Shown here piece after piece: positions 22,031 to 33,758 of a stretch of 64,000 bases of DNA (the stretch's first letter is position 1; each line of letters opens with the position of its first letter). The stretch covers positions 119,260 through 183,259 of the forward strand of contig NZ_LMPT01000003.1 in NCBI RefSeq assembly GCF_001424425.1, in the 5' to 3' direction. The notes under the pieces were generated by a model. That model was not told where the DNA came from and did not search any database. It saw only the letters and a list, made by a program, of their open reading frames with translations. The DNA is from Acidovorax sp. Leaf191 (GTDB taxonomy: Bacteria > Pseudomonadota > Gammaproteobacteria > Burkholderiales > Burkholderiaceae_C). Position numbers and translations under genes: made by a program.

Positions 22031-22537
22031 TCAGACGCGCGAGATCTGGCCGTTGTACAGGCGAACGCGGTCGCCGATGCGCAGGTCGCCGGGGTTCGCG
22101 ACGTCGTACACACGGTAGCCGCCCTGATCCAGTTGGACTGACAGGCGGTAGCCCTGGGCTTCCTGGTTGTTGTAGTTGCGGCCTTCGATGGCGTTGCCGG
22201 CTACGGCACCACCGATGATGCCCACACCCGTCGCGGCAGCGCGACCGGAGCCCTTGCCGATCTGGTTACCCAGCACGCCACCCACCACCGCACCGATCAC
22301 GGCGCCAGCGCCGGACGTCTGGCCTTGACCGCGGCTCTGCAGGACTTCGATGTTGGAGACACGGCCGTACTCGGTGCCTTGCGGGTTGTTGGGGTAGGAC
22401 GGCGCGGTCTGGTAGCCGCCAGAGTACCCGCCGGAGTATTGGGGCGCAGGAGCGGATTGGTTGTGGCCACAGGCTGTGAGGGAAGCAGCCAGCACGACGG
22501 CACCGGCAACAGCGAAGGAACGGGTCATTTGCAACAT
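22031..22537 (-). CDS. Glycine-zipper 2TM lipoprotein (SlyB/Pcp-like)
   Basis: 168 residues from ATG 22537, chosen because AGGAG is 6 bases upstream of it but abuts the earlier ATG at 22543. Lipobox LTAC follows a clear signal peptide. A Ser/Gly/Tyr-rich linker is followed by the glycine zipper 'GAVIGAVVGGVLGNQIGKGS' and 'GVGIIGGAVAGNAIEG', then a C-terminal beta domain ending GDRVRLYNGQISRV. This is the SlyB/17-kDa-antigen type of outer-membrane lipoprotein, linked to envelope integrity. Confidence 0.88.
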   Translation of the reverse strand: MLQMTRSFAVAGAVVLAASLTACGHNQSAPAPQYSGGYSGGYQTAPSYPNNPQGTEYGRVSNIEVLQSRGQGQTSGAGAVIGAVVGGVLGNQIGKGSGRAAATGVGIIGGAVAGNAIEGRNYNNQEAQGYRLSVQLDQGGYRVYDVANPGDLRIGDRVRLYNGQISRV

Positions 22538-22732
22538 ATTCATCTCCTAAGGTCAGATTCAGGGCAAGCAAGGTATCAAGCACGGTACGCAGGCATCACG
22601 CCTTGCAACACACCATCATTGGAACAACGCCCCAAGCCTACCCAGCGTAGACGCAGAGACCACGCTCCTGTGCGTAACAGACCCTTAGAAAAGTAAGCGC
22701 CGTCTTACATCTTCACCTGTCCTGCATCGCTT

Positions 22733-23179
22733 TCAGGACTTGCCCGTGGAGCCGTAGCCCCCCTCGCCGCGCTCCGTTGCTGCGAACTCCGTCACCACAT
22801 TGAACTGCGCCTGCACCACCGGCACGATGACCAGTTGCGCAAGGCGCTCCATCGGCTCCAGGGTGAACGCAGTGCTGCTGCGGTTCCACGCACTCACCAT
22901 GAGCTGCCCCTGGTAGTCGCTGTCGATCAGGCCCACCAAGTTGCCCAGCACGATGCCGTGCTTGTGGCCCAGGCCGGAGCGCGGAAGGATAAGCGCCGCG
23001 TAGCCGGGGTCCTTGAGGTACATCGAGATGCCCGTGGGCACCAGTTGCCACGCGTTGGGCTGCAGGGTGAGCGGTACATCCAGACAAGCCCGCAGGTCCA
23101 GCCCTGCGCTGCCGGGCGTGGCGTAGGTGGGCAACTGGTCCGCCATGCGCGGGTCGAGGATCTTGACGTCAATCTTCAC
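22733..23179 (-). CDS. dut: dUTP diphosphatase
   Basis: 148 residues from a GTG start. All five motifs of trimeric dUTPase are present: '[11 protein letters not shown]', '[17 protein letters not shown]', '[11 protein letters not shown]', '[15 protein letters not shown]' and the C-terminal '[12 protein letters not shown]'. It converts dUTP to dUMP, limiting uracil in DNA and feeding dTMP synthesis. The GTG overlaps the stop of the upstream membrane-protein gene (GTGA), so they are coupled; coaBC lies upstream on the same strand, a common coaBC-dut grouping. Confidence 0.95.
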   Translation of the reverse strand: MKIDVKILDPRMADQLPTYATPGSAGLDLRACLDVPLTLQPNAWQLVPTGISMYLKDPGYAALILPRSGLGHKHGIVLGNLVGLIDSDYQGQLMVSAWNRSSTAFTLEPMERLAQLVIVPVVQAQFNVVTEFAATERGEGGYGSTGKS

Positions 23180-23673
23180 TGCGGTTTCTTCTTTCCTGTT
23201 TGGTTGCGTTGCTGGGCTACCCGCCGCAGTCGGTCTTGCAATGCGTCGGTGCCAAAGCCCGCCGCATCTTTACTGGTGGCGATGATCTTCGGCGCCGACT
23301 CGATCAACCAGCCGAGCCCCCACCAGATGCTCGCCATGACCACGAGGCCGGGCAGTGAGCCCTGGCTGAAAATGAACAGCGCAATACCGTGGATCACGAT
23401 CAAAAGCAGCAGCAAGGGCCGAACGATACGCAGCAGACCGAGGAACGGCATCACCGCCTGGGCCAGGTCCGGGGGCACGATCTGCCCCGCTGCGCGTGCG
23501 GCGTCCGATGCCTGGGATTTGCTCGCGGCGGTGCTTCGGATGGACGCCACAGGCACCGCTCTCGCCGCCCTGGCGGCGTTCGCCGCGGCCGGTGCGGTCA
23601 AGCGCTCCACGTAGCTTGCAAAATCGCCATCGGGCGGCGTGTCCCACTCGGGCTTGGTGGCACCAGTCTTCAT
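23176..23673 (-). CDS. Membrane protein of unknown function between coaBC and dut
   Basis: 165 residues with AGGAGG ahead of ATG 23673. Residues 1-70 are hydrophilic and Ala-rich; two adjacent hydrophobic segments follow ('[20 protein letters not shown]' and '[20 protein letters not shown]'); the C-terminus is basic ([16 protein letters not shown]). No family is recognised. The four-base overlap with dut and 40-base gap from coaBC place it in one operon with two nucleotide/cofactor genes. Confidence 0.75.
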   Translation of the reverse strand: MKTGATKPEWDTPPDGDFASYVERLTAPAAANAARAARAVPVASIRSTAASKSQASDAARAAGQIVPPDLAQAVMPFLGLLRIVRPLLLLLIVIHGIALFIFSQGSLPGLVVMASIWWGLGWLIESAPKIIATSKDAAGFGTDALQDRLRRVAQQRNQTGKKKPQ

Positions 23674-23712
23674 GTGGCCTCCTGGATGGCTGTGTCAGAA
23701 CGTGTTCGCGTC

Positions 23713-24936
23713 TTAGGCCCGCGCAGGCGGCAGGCGTGCCGCGATGTCCTGGATGAGCTGCTGGGCCAGCACGCGCTTGGAGGCGCGGGGCAGCTCCCGG
23801 TGCCCCTTCTCGTCGACCAGCAACAAGGCATTGTCATCCTGCCCGAAGGTTGCCGGGCCGATGTTGCCCACCAGCAGCGGCACGCCCTTGCGTGCGCGCT
23901 TGGCCGTGGCATGGGCCAGCAGGTCGTGGCTTTCTGCCGCGAACCCCACGCAGAACAGGCTGCCGTCCACAGCGCGTGCAGACTGCGCCACGCGGGCCAG
24001 GATGTCGGCGTTCTCGACGAAGCCGAGGGTCGGCGTCTGGCCGGAACCATCCTTCTTGATCTTCTGGGCCGACGGCGCAGCGGGGCGCCAGTCGGCCACG
24101 GCGGCAGTTGCTATGAAAACCGAAGCATCCTGCGCCCGCTGCTCCACCGCCACCAGCATGTCCTGGGCCGACTGCACATCCACACGGCGCACGCCGCGCG
24201 GCGTGGGCAGGTGCACCGGGCCGGCCACCAGGGTGACATCCGCACCCGCTTCGCGCGCAGCCCGCGCGATGGCGAACCCCATCTTGCCGCTCGACAGGTT
24301 GGTGATGCCCCGCACCGGGTCGATGGCTTCGAAGGTGGGGCCCGCCGTGACCAGCACCTTGCGGCTCGCCAGCACCTTGGGCGCGAAGAAGGCGATCACT
24401 TCTTCGAGCAACTCGGCCGGCTCCAGCATGCGGCCGTCACCCGTCTCCCCGCAGGCCTGGTCGCCATTGCCCACGCCCAGCACCACGGCGCCGTCCTGTG
24501 CCACCTGGGCCAGGTTGCGCTGCGTGGCCGGGTGGGCCCACATTTCGCGGTTCATGGCGGGCGCCACCAGCAGCGGCACGCGCTGCACCGGTCGCGCCAG
24601 ACACAGGAGGCTGAGCAGCTCGTCCGCCCTGCCCTGCACCAGGCGGGCGATGAAGTCCGCACTGCACGGCGCAATCAGGATCGCGTCGGCCTCGCGGCTC
24701 AGGTTGATGTGGGGCATGTTGTTGGGCTCGCGCGCATCCCACTGCGAGCCATACACCGTGCGGCCGGACAGCGCCTGCATGGTCACCGGGGTGATGAACT
24801 GCTCGGCCGCCTCGGTCATCACCACCTGTACGGTGGCCCCTGCCTTGATGAGCTGGCGGCACAGATCGGCCGACTTGTAGCAAGCCACGCCTCCACTCAG
24901 ACCCAGAACCATGTGTTTGCCAGCGAGCTCATTCAT
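23713..24936 (-). CDS. coaBC: Bifunctional phosphopantothenoylcysteine decarboxylase / phosphopantothenate-cysteine ligase
   Basis: 407 residues. The N-terminal flavoprotein decarboxylase half has '[19 protein letters not shown]', '[20 protein letters not shown]' with the catalytic His, and '[17 protein letters not shown]'. The C-terminal CTP-dependent ligase half has '[18 protein letters not shown]', '[20 protein letters not shown]' and the '[10 protein letters not shown]' motif. It carries out two successive steps of coenzyme A synthesis. It is divergent from pyrG across about 90 bases. Confidence 0.95.
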   Translation of the reverse strand: MNELAGKHMVLGLSGGVACYKSADLCRQLIKAGATVQVVMTEAAEQFITPVTMQALSGRTVYGSQWDAREPNNMPHINLSREADAILIAPCSADFIARLVQGRADELLSLLCLARPVQRVPLLVAPAMNREMWAHPATQRNLAQVAQDGAVVLGVGNGDQACGETGDGRMLEPAELLEEVIAFFAPKVLASRKVLVTAGPTFEAIDPVRGITNLSSGKMGFAIARAAREAGADVTLVAGPVHLPTPRGVRRVDVQSAQDMLVAVEQRAQDASVFIATAAVADWRPAAPSAQKIKKDGSGQTPTLGFVENADILARVAQSARAVDGSLFCVGFAAESHDLLAHATAKRARKGVPLLVGNIGPATFGQDDNALLLVDEKGHRELPRASKRVLAQQLIQDIAARLPPARA

Positions 24937-24956
24937 GCGGCGAATTTAGCAGACGG

Positions 24957-26686
<1,730 letters not shown>

Positions 26687-26696
26687 TGGGAGACCT

Positions 26697-27551
26697 ATGC
26701 AGCTGTGCGGATTCAACGTCGGCCTGGACCAGCGCTTCTTCCTGATCGCGGGTACCTGTTCCATCGAAGGCCTGGACATGTCGCTCGACGTGGCCGGCCA
26801 ACTCAAGGAAGCCTGCGCACCGCTGGGCATTCCGCTGATCTACAAGGGCTCGTTCGACAAGGCCAACCGTTCGTCCGGCTCCAGCAAGCGCGGTGTCGGG
26901 CTGGAGGCGGGCCTGAAGATCCTCGACGAAGTGCGCCGCCAGCTGCAGCTGCCCATCCTGACCGACGTGCACGACACCTCGCACGTGGCCGAGGTGGCCA
27001 GCGTGGTCGATGTCCTGCAGACCCCGGCCTTCCTGTGCCGCCAGACCGACTTCATCCGCGCGGTGGCCCAGTCCGGCAAGCCGGTGAACATCAAGAAGGG
27101 CCAGTTCCTCGCGCCCTGGGACATGAAGAACGTCATCGACAAGGCCCGCGCTGCTGCTAGGGAAGCGGGCCTGTCGGAAGACCGCTTCCTGGCCTGCGAG
27201 CGCGGCGTGAGCTTTGGCTACAACAACCTGGTGGCCGACATGACCAGCCTGGCCGAGATGCGCAACTCCGGCGCGCCGGTGGTGTTCGACGTGACCCACT
27301 CGGTGCAAAAGCCCGGCGGCCTGGGCGCTGTCAGTGGCGGCGCGCGGGACATGGTGCCGGTGCTGGCCCGCGCCGGTGTGGCCGTGGGCGTGGCGGGGCT
27401 GTTCATGGAAACCCATCCCCGTCCCGCAGAGGCGTGGTCGGACGGACCGAACGCCGTGCCTTTGAAGCACATGAAGGCGTTGCTGGAGACGCTGGTGGCC
27501 CTGGACCGCGTTGTGAAGGCACAGCCTCTGCTTGAAACTGATTTCGAGTGA
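26697..27551 (+). CDS. kdsA: 3-deoxy-8-phosphooctulonate synthase (Kdo8P synthase)
   Basis: 284 residues from ATG 26697 with GGGAGA as ribosome site. Motifs: '[12 protein letters not shown]' at the N-terminus, '[18 protein letters not shown]', 'LTDVHDTSH' and '[20 protein letters not shown]'. It condenses PEP and arabinose 5-phosphate for lipopolysaccharide core synthesis. Cys21 stands where metal-independent (E. coli-type) enzymes have Asn, so this should be the metal-dependent class. It is cotranscribed with pyrG. Confidence 0.95.
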   Translation: MQLCGFNVGLDQRFFLIAGTCSIEGLDMSLDVAGQLKEACAPLGIPLIYKGSFDKANRSSGSSKRGVGLEAGLKILDEVRRQLQLPILTDVHDTSHVAEVASVVDVLQTPAFLCRQTDFIRAVAQSGKPVNIKKGQFLAPWDMKNVIDKARAAAREAGLSEDRFLACERGVSFGYNNLVADMTSLAEMRNSGAPVVFDVTHSVQKPGGLGAVSGGARDMVPVLARAGVAVGVAGLFMETHPRPAEAWSDGPNAVPLKHMKALLETLVALDRVVKAQPLLETDFE

Positions 27552-27618
27552 GCTCATTTTTCAGCGTGCACTTCACAGATCTGTCGCCAGCGTAGCCATA
27601 CAGCAGCACCTAGAAGCT

Positions 27619-28017
27619 ATGAGTGCACCTCAGTTCGACCTGTCTGCACGAGACCAGAAGGCAACTTCGAACATGGCAAACGGGAGCGCCGTCATACGCA
27701 CTGCCGGACAAAAAACGCCGATGCGGCCGCTATGGAGAATCGTGCTGTTTGGCATGTATGCGGCGGGCCTGTTCCTGCTGGTGCTGTTTGGCGGAAACGA
27801 ACACGACTGGATGCTGCAGATGGACCCGAGCCTTGAGGAAGGCTCCATCGAGAGCAACGGCAACCGGCAATTATTTACCGGACTGGTCTTCGCCTCCATT
27901 TGCGTCACGCAAGGTTTAGCCATCGCCACAGCGGCATCGACGGGCCAAAAAATTCTTTCTGGATCATTGATCGTTCTCGCATGCGCAATTTGGTTTGTTT
28001 TGTCGTTCAACGCTTGA
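27619..28017 (+). CDS. Membrane protein of unknown function
   Basis: 132 residues from ATG 27619 (MSAPQFDLS); the frame stays open back into kdsA but without a ribosome site. About three hydrophobic segments: 'IVLFGMYAAGLFLLVLFGG', 'LFTGLVFASICVTQGLAIAT' and 'ILSGSLIVLACAIWFVLSF'. The stretch is visibly less GC-rich than its neighbours and uses codons such as TTA, ATA and AAA more freely, suggesting recent acquisition or weak selection. It interrupts the otherwise conserved kdsA-eno interval. No family recognised. Confidence 0.6.
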   Translation: MSAPQFDLSARDQKATSNMANGSAVIRTAGQKTPMRPLWRIVLFGMYAAGLFLLVLFGGNEHDWMLQMDPSLEEGSIESNGNRQLFTGLVFASICVTQGLAIATAASTGQKILSGSLIVLACAIWFVLSFNA

Positions 28018-28120
28018 GATGAATCAGAGCGCCCTGATGGACTGCGGCAGAATGCTGCGCTTGCTACTCGCAGGTCCTGTCACCCGTATTTCTCCCACAA
28101 GCAACTTTGGAGCCTGAGAC

Positions 28121-28411
28121 ATGAGCAGTGGTTACGTCATCGCATCCGTCACCGTCACCAACCCCACGCAGTACGAGGAGTACCGCAAGTGGAGCACGCT
28201 GGCCATGCAGGCCCACGGTGCCGAAGTGTGCGTGCGCGGCGGCAAGGTCGAGGTGCTGGAAGGCGACTGGAACCCCGGCCGGACCGTGATCCTCAAGTTC
28301 GCGAGCTTCGACGCGGCCCGCGCGTTCTACGACACGCCCGAGTACCAGAAGGCCAAGGCCGCGCGCGAAGGCGCGGCCATCATGAGCATGGTCTGCGTGG
28401 AAGGCGTCTGA
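28121..28411 (+). CDS. DUF1330 family protein
   Basis: 96 residues with GGAG upstream. It has the DUF1330 pattern: 'GYVIASVTVTNPTQYEEYRK', 'VRGGKVEVLEGDWNPGRTVI' and 'FASFDAARAFYDTPEYQKAK'. The family is a dimeric alpha/beta (ferredoxin-like) fold related to antibiotic-monooxygenase-like and EthD-like proteins; no activity is established. It sits between kdsA and eno, as in several related bacteria. Confidence 0.88.
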   Translation: MSSGYVIASVTVTNPTQYEEYRKWSTLAMQAHGAEVCVRGGKVEVLEGDWNPGRTVILKFASFDAARAFYDTPEYQKAKAAREGAAIMSMVCVEGV

Positions 28412-28472
28412 GCGCACTGGCGTCCCGTCGCCGGTCGGGTTGTACCCTGTTCGTACCTGCCCGGCCAGACCA

Positions 28473-28495
28473 CTATCAAATCAGTAGCATAGAAT
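28473..28495 (+). promoter_or_regulatory. Candidate eno promoter overlapping a repeat remnant
   Basis: CTATCAAATCAGTAGC (28473-28488) resembles the first stem-loop of the dispersed repeat. Overlapping its right edge is TAGAAT at 28490-28495, a possible -10 about 90 bases before eno. No clear -35. The repeat remnant may therefore have contributed promoter sequence. Confidence 0.35.
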
Positions 28496-28532
28496 GACTA
28501 CAGACGTGCCGCAGCGGCCATCCAGCGCCTGA

Positions 28533-29870
<1,338 letters not shown>

Positions 29871-30068
29871 AGCTTGCCCTGAGCCGCTTCGCGTCTTTCC
29901 CCTCTCCTGCGGGAGGGGGACGCACCCCCTGGCCCGTCCAAGCCGGCTCCACGGGTGCGCTGATGTGGAGCGTGCCCAGGGCGTCCGTTGCGCCCCTGCG
30001 CGCAACGAGTGGACTGTGCCGCCCTGGCGGCCCGGCAGCGCCACACTGACCCACCCACCGCCTGAGTC

Positions 30069-30347
30069 ATGGGTTCACGCATCGTGCCTGTCATCCTGCT
30101 GGCCTTGCTGGCAGCGCTGCACGCCCAGCTCTGGCTGGGGCGTGGCAGCGTGCCGCGCGTCAACGAGATGCAGCGGCAGATCGACGTGCAAAAGGCCGCC
30201 AACGACCAGGCGCGGCAGGCGAACGAGCGCTTGTCCTCCGAGGTGCACGACCTCAAGGAGGGCCTGGACATGGTGGAAGAAAAAGCACGCAGCGAGCTGG
30301 GCATGGTCAAGCCCAACGAGGTGTATGTGCAGTTCACGCCGCGCTGA
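30069..30347 (+). CDS. ftsB: Cell division protein FtsB
   Basis: 92 residues: a short cytoplasmic tip, one membrane helix (about 5-22, IVPVILLALLAALHAQLW), then a periplasmic coiled coil ('NEMQRQIDVQKAANDQARQA') and the conserved 'EEKARSELGMVKPNEVYVQF' block. FtsB joins FtsL and FtsQ in the divisome to activate septal wall synthesis. The eno-ftsB neighbourhood is the standard proteobacterial order. Confidence 0.92.
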   Translation: MGSRIVPVILLALLAALHAQLWLGRGSVPRVNEMQRQIDVQKAANDQARQANERLSSEVHDLKEGLDMVEEKARSELGMVKPNEVYVQFTPR

Positions 30348-30558
30348 GCCCACGCTGCGCCCTCTGTAGTGCCGGTGATGCCGGTGGCGCCTGTGTGGGT
30401 GGCTGGAGCTTTTACCTGCAGAGGGGCACGCACTGCAGACCTCGCGTGCACCGCTCAAGAATTGTCTGCGCACGCCCCTTGGCTGTCTTTATCCTTCCCG
30501 CCCATTACCCCAAAGGCTGCCGCATGACGGGCGGCATCCACCCCAGGCCCATTGCACC

Positions 30559-31071
30559 GTGACTTCTCCGCCTTCCGTCATCCTGCTGGGCGCGCCCGGT
30601 ACCGGCGTGCAGACGCTCTGTGCAGCGCTTGAGCGGCACCCAGCCACCACATCGGTGCGCCTGGCGTGGGGCCACATGCTGGATGCCACGGCAGACCCGG
30701 CGGCGACCGCCGACGCGGCGGGCACCACGGTGTTGCTGATGGGCCTGGATCAACCCTGCCCGGACAGTGACCGGCTCGCCCAGGAGGCCGCCGACGCGGA
30801 GCTGCGATCAGCACTTGCACGCGCGGGCATCAGCTACCGGGTGGTGTATGGACAGGGTGCACAGAGAATCACCAGCGCACTCAACGCTATAAAAAGCATA
30901 GCGACTGGCGCTTATCCATCAAGCGGTAGCGGCCATTTTGAACCCGATACGGACCCATCCGCCACCCGCACGGCAAGGCTGCGGGCGTGGAACTGCGAGA
31001 AATGCAGCGATCCTGAGTGCGAGCACCGCCTCTTCACCGCCCTGACCGGGCGCGACAGCCAGCGCGGCTGA
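30559..31071 (+). CDS. Orphan protein with P-loop-like N-terminus and Cys-rich tail
   Basis: 170 residues from a GTG codon without an obvious ribosome site. The N-terminus 'VILLGAPGTGVQTLCAAL' looks like a Walker A loop (GAPGTGVQT) but lacks the usual GK(S/T) lysine, so nucleotide binding is doubtful. The C-terminus has a CxxC..DxxCxH cluster ('NCEKCSDPECEHRLF') that could bind zinc. Between them a dispersed repeat (30885-30942) is read through in frame, encoding AIKSIATGAYPSSGSGHFE. No family recognised; the frame being intact across the repeat supports it being a real gene. Confidence 0.55.
   Translation: MTSPPSVILLGAPGTGVQTLCAALERHPATTSVRLAWGHMLDATADPAATADAAGTTVLLMGLDQPCPDSDRLAQEAADAELRSALARAGISYRVVYGQGAQRITSALNAIKSIATGAYPSSGSGHFEPDTDPSATRTARLRAWNCEKCSDPECEHRLFTALTGRDSQRG
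30885..30942 (+). repeat. Dispersed repeat copy inside the orphan gene
   Basis: The segment begins CTATAAAAAGCATAG, continues through GGCGC and CCATCAAGCGG, and ends GGCCATTTTGAA. Aligned without gaps to the copy at 47694-47755, 38 of 53 positions agree, including the identical CCATCAAGCGG and GGCCATTTT blocks. It is read in frame by the surrounding gene. Confidence 0.8.
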
Positions 31072-31177
31072 CGACGGCCACCCCGTCTTGCACACAGGCG
31101 GCTCGCCGGCTCAGCGGTGCTGCAGCGCCTGCAGGGCGCGCAGCCCCGGACGGCCATCGACGACGCCGGCCCCTCAC

Positions 31178-31660
31178 TCAGGCCTGCGTTTGCTGCACCA
31201 GGCCCCGCTTGAGCTCCTTGAGCAGCAGCACCACCTGGCCGGAGCCGTAGCGGTAGCCGCCGTTGAGCACCTGCACCGCCTTGTCCCACTCGCCCTGCTG
31301 GGCCAGTTCCACCAGCAGCGCCGCCTGCTCATGAAAGTACTGGTGGCGCGCCATCAGCACGGCGTAGGCAGGCTGGTCGCTCAGCAGTTCACCGCCCAGA
31401 CCATGCAGCCAGCGCCCCAGGGTGCCGCGGTCGCTGCGGCGCACCTCGGCGGGGTCCAGGCCGTGGGTCGTGCGGCCTTCCAGGTAGTCCATGAGGTGCG
31501 CCTTCCAGCGCTCGTGGGCGTTGATCGCGGCATCGATATCCAGGGCCGCCAACAGGGTGTCGGCGCGCAGGGAGTCCCGCCCCGAGGCGCCGTCACCCAG
31601 TTCCAGCGGCGGCGCCGCAGCGCGTCGTGACCCACCCCATACCCGACGAAGAATACCCAT
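31178..31660 (-). CDS. Free-standing CZB (chemoreceptor zinc-binding) domain protein
   Basis: 160 residues from ATG 31660, with GAGG upstream. The CZB pattern is clear: 'AINAHERWKAHLMDYLEG' (first His plus Trp), 'DRGTLGRWLHGLG' and 'AYAVLMARHQYFHEQAALLV' (HxxxH). CZB domains bind zinc through three His and one Cys/other ligand and sense zinc or hypochlorous acid, usually at the end of chemoreceptors or diguanylate cyclases. Here it stands alone after a basic 35-residue leader, so it may act as a soluble sensor or partner of a receptor elsewhere. Monocistronic by layout. Confidence 0.82.
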   Translation of the reverse strand: MGILRRVWGGSRRAAAPPLELGDGASGRDSLRADTLLAALDIDAAINAHERWKAHLMDYLEGRTTHGLDPAEVRRSDRGTLGRWLHGLGGELLSDQPAYAVLMARHQYFHEQAALLVELAQQGEWDKAVQVLNGGYRYGSGQVVLLLKELKRGLVQQTQA

Positions 31661-31914
31661 AGCCCCTCTTGCAGCACCGCCCGCAGTTCCCACCCACCCG
31701 AGAAGATGCCCGGGGTTACGCCCTCCAAAGCGGGGCAGCGCCGAAGACGCCCGCCACCCCGCGCGAGAAGGCCGATGTTAGGTGCCCACCAGCGGGCCGT
31801 GCAAGAAAAAAAGGCGCGCCATTGTCAACGATGGTCAATGCGGGCGGCCGCGGCGACCCTGCACGCCAGCCCGGCGCGCCGGGGGCGCCGGGCACCGCCG
31901 ACGGCCAGGGCGCG

Positions 31915-32907
31915 CTACTGGATGCCGCTGGGCCCCGGCGGCTGGCTGGCTGCGGGCGACACGAAGATCTGCGCGGCATCCACCGCGTCGAAGCGGTACT
32001 GCTGGCCGCAGAATTCGCAGCCCACCTCGATGTCCTCGCGCTCGGCCAGGATGCTCTCGGCCTCCTCGGGGCCCAGGCTGCGCAGCATGCTGCTCACGCG
32101 TTCGCGGCTGCAGGTGCATGCGAAACGCGGGCCCTGGTCTCCCTGCTGCGGCTCGAAGCGCAGCAGTTTTTCTTCCCAGAACAGGCGGCGCAGGATGGTG
32201 TTGACGTCCAGCGTGAGCAGCTCTTCACGCGTCAGGCTGGACGCCAGGTGCGCGATGCGGTTGTAGTCCTCGTTGTGGCCGATCTGGTCTTCGTTCTCGC
32301 TGTGGGTGAGGCTGGTGGCCAGGTTGCCTTCGCCCTTGATGGGCATGCGCTGGATCAACAGGCCTGCGGCCACCTGGTCGTTGGCGGCCAGCACCAGCAC
32401 GGTGTCGAGCTGCTCCGACTGCAGCATGTAGTGCTGCAGCACGTCCGACAGGCGATCGAGCTTTTCGCGCTGGTCGCCGTGCAAGGGGACCACACCCTGG
32501 TAGGGCTGCTGGCCGGGGTGGCGGTCCTTGGGGTCCAGCGTGATGGCGCAGCGCCCGCCACCGCCCACGTTGACCATGTGGCTCAGGCGTGCGCCGTCGG
32601 GCAGCTCGCCGTTCACCGTGGCCGTGGCGCGCAGGCTCAGATCGGACTGCACCTCGGCCACCGCCAGCTTCACCGGGCCGTCGCCGAAGATCTGCAGCAC
32701 CAACGCGCCGTTGAACTTGATGTTGGACTGCATCAGCACGCCGGCGGCAGCCATCTCGCCCAGCAGCTCGCTCACCGGTGCCGGGTAGGCGCCGGTGCTG
32801 GTGTTGTTGGCGCGGCGGCGCAGGATTTCGGTCCACGCATCGGTCAGGCGCACGATCATGCCGCGCACCGGCAGGCCGTCAAAAAGAAACTTGTGAAGTT
32901 CAGACAC
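31915..32907 (-). CDS. hslO: Redox-regulated chaperone Hsp33
   Basis: 330 residues from GTG 32907 (read as MSELHKFLFDGLPVRGMIVR), where Hsp33 homology begins. The substrate-binding core includes 'LLGEMAAAGVLMQSNIKFNG' and 'GGGRCAITLDPKDRHPGQQP'. The C-terminal redox switch has the four zinc-binding cysteines as CTC and CEFC ('FACTCSR' and 'EVGCEFCGQQYRFD'). On oxidation the zinc is lost and the protein becomes an ATP-independent holdase. It is followed downstream by nothing on the same strand for 250 bases. Confidence 0.94.
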   Translation of the reverse strand: MSELHKFLFDGLPVRGMIVRLTDAWTEILRRRANNTSTGAYPAPVSELLGEMAAAGVLMQSNIKFNGALVLQIFGDGPVKLAVAEVQSDLSLRATATVNGELPDGARLSHMVNVGGGGRCAITLDPKDRHPGQQPYQGVVPLHGDQREKLDRLSDVLQHYMLQSEQLDTVLVLAANDQVAAGLLIQRMPIKGEGNLATSLTHSENEDQIGHNEDYNRIAHLASSLTREELLTLDVNTILRRLFWEEKLLRFEPQQGDQGPRFACTCSRERVSSMLRSLGPEEAESILAEREDIEVGCEFCGQQYRFDAVDAAQIFVSPAASQPPGPSGIQ

Positions 32908-33115
32908 GCAAAAAATTCCCAGAAAATTACCGGCACTCAGGCGGTGCCATCCATCGCATTGCACACCGCCAGCCACCCGCAAAGCCGGCCCGGCACTGCG
33001 AGCGCCCCGGTGTGACGGGCTGCGCCCACCCACCAGGTGCATCCCCCTCCCGCAGCGCGCAGCACGGCGAGACCGTGCGAAGGCGCGAAGCGGCGCAGGG
33101 AGCGTTTCAAAGTCT

Positions 33116-33640
33116 TCAACCGATTTTATGCAGCCCGTTCTGGAACCGGCGCGCGTTGTCGATGTAGTGCTGGGCGCTTTGGCGCAGGCCCTCGATCTGC
33201 TCGGGCGTGAGTTCGCGCACCGCCTTGGCGGGGCTGCCGATGATCATGGAGCCGTCGGGGAACTCCTTGCCCTCGGTGACCAGGGCGCCCGCCCCCACCA
33301 GGCAATGCTTGCCGATCTTCGCGCCGTTGAGCACCACCGCACCGATGCCGATCAGCGTCTCGTCGCCGATGGTGCAGCCGTGCAGCATGACCTGGTGGCC
33401 CACCGTCACGCGTTCGCCCACCACCAGCGGCTTGCCGATGTCGGCATGCAGCACGCTCGCATCCTGGATGTTGGAGCCCGCGCCGATGGTGATGGTCTCC
33501 GTGTCGCCCCGGATCACCGTGCCGAACCACACGCTGGTGTCTTCGCCCAGCACAACGTGGCCCATCACCTGGGCACTGTCGGCCACCCAGGCCGATGCCG
33601 CCAGCTGGGGCACCATGCCATCGAGTTCGTAAATCGCCAT
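33116..33640 (-). CDS. Gamma-class carbonic anhydrase family protein
   Basis: 174 residues of left-handed beta-helix repeats. The three zinc-binding histidines are in 'QDASVLHADIGKP' and 'VTVGHQVMLHGCTIGD', and the conserved Arg/Asp in 'VIRGDTETITIG'. The YrdA/CaiE-like subgroup has variable carbonic anhydrase activity, so catalysis is likely but not assured. GGAGA precedes the ATG. About 200 bases separate it from hslO downstream. Confidence 0.9.
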   Translation of the reverse strand: MAIYELDGMVPQLAASAWVADSAQVMGHVVLGEDTSVWFGTVIRGDTETITIGAGSNIQDASVLHADIGKPLVVGERVTVGHQVMLHGCTIGDETLIGIGAVVLNGAKIGKHCLVGAGALVTEGKEFPDGSMIIGSPAKAVRELTPEQIEGLRQSAQHYIDNARRFQNGLHKIG

Positions 33641-33758
33641 GCAATAGTCTCCGAGAGGGTGGGCCCGCCTGGGCGCCCCGTGTTGGTATCCATGCGCCGC
33701 GGGCCAGCGTTACAAACGCGTGCACGGTGCGCCAATGGCAAGGCCTAGAATTGTAAGG

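Noticed and set aside
24105-24130. GCTATGAAAACCGAAGC inside coaBC as another repeat copy
   Set aside because: It overlaps the conserved ATAAVADW motif of the ligase domain, and only the first few bases resemble the repeat.
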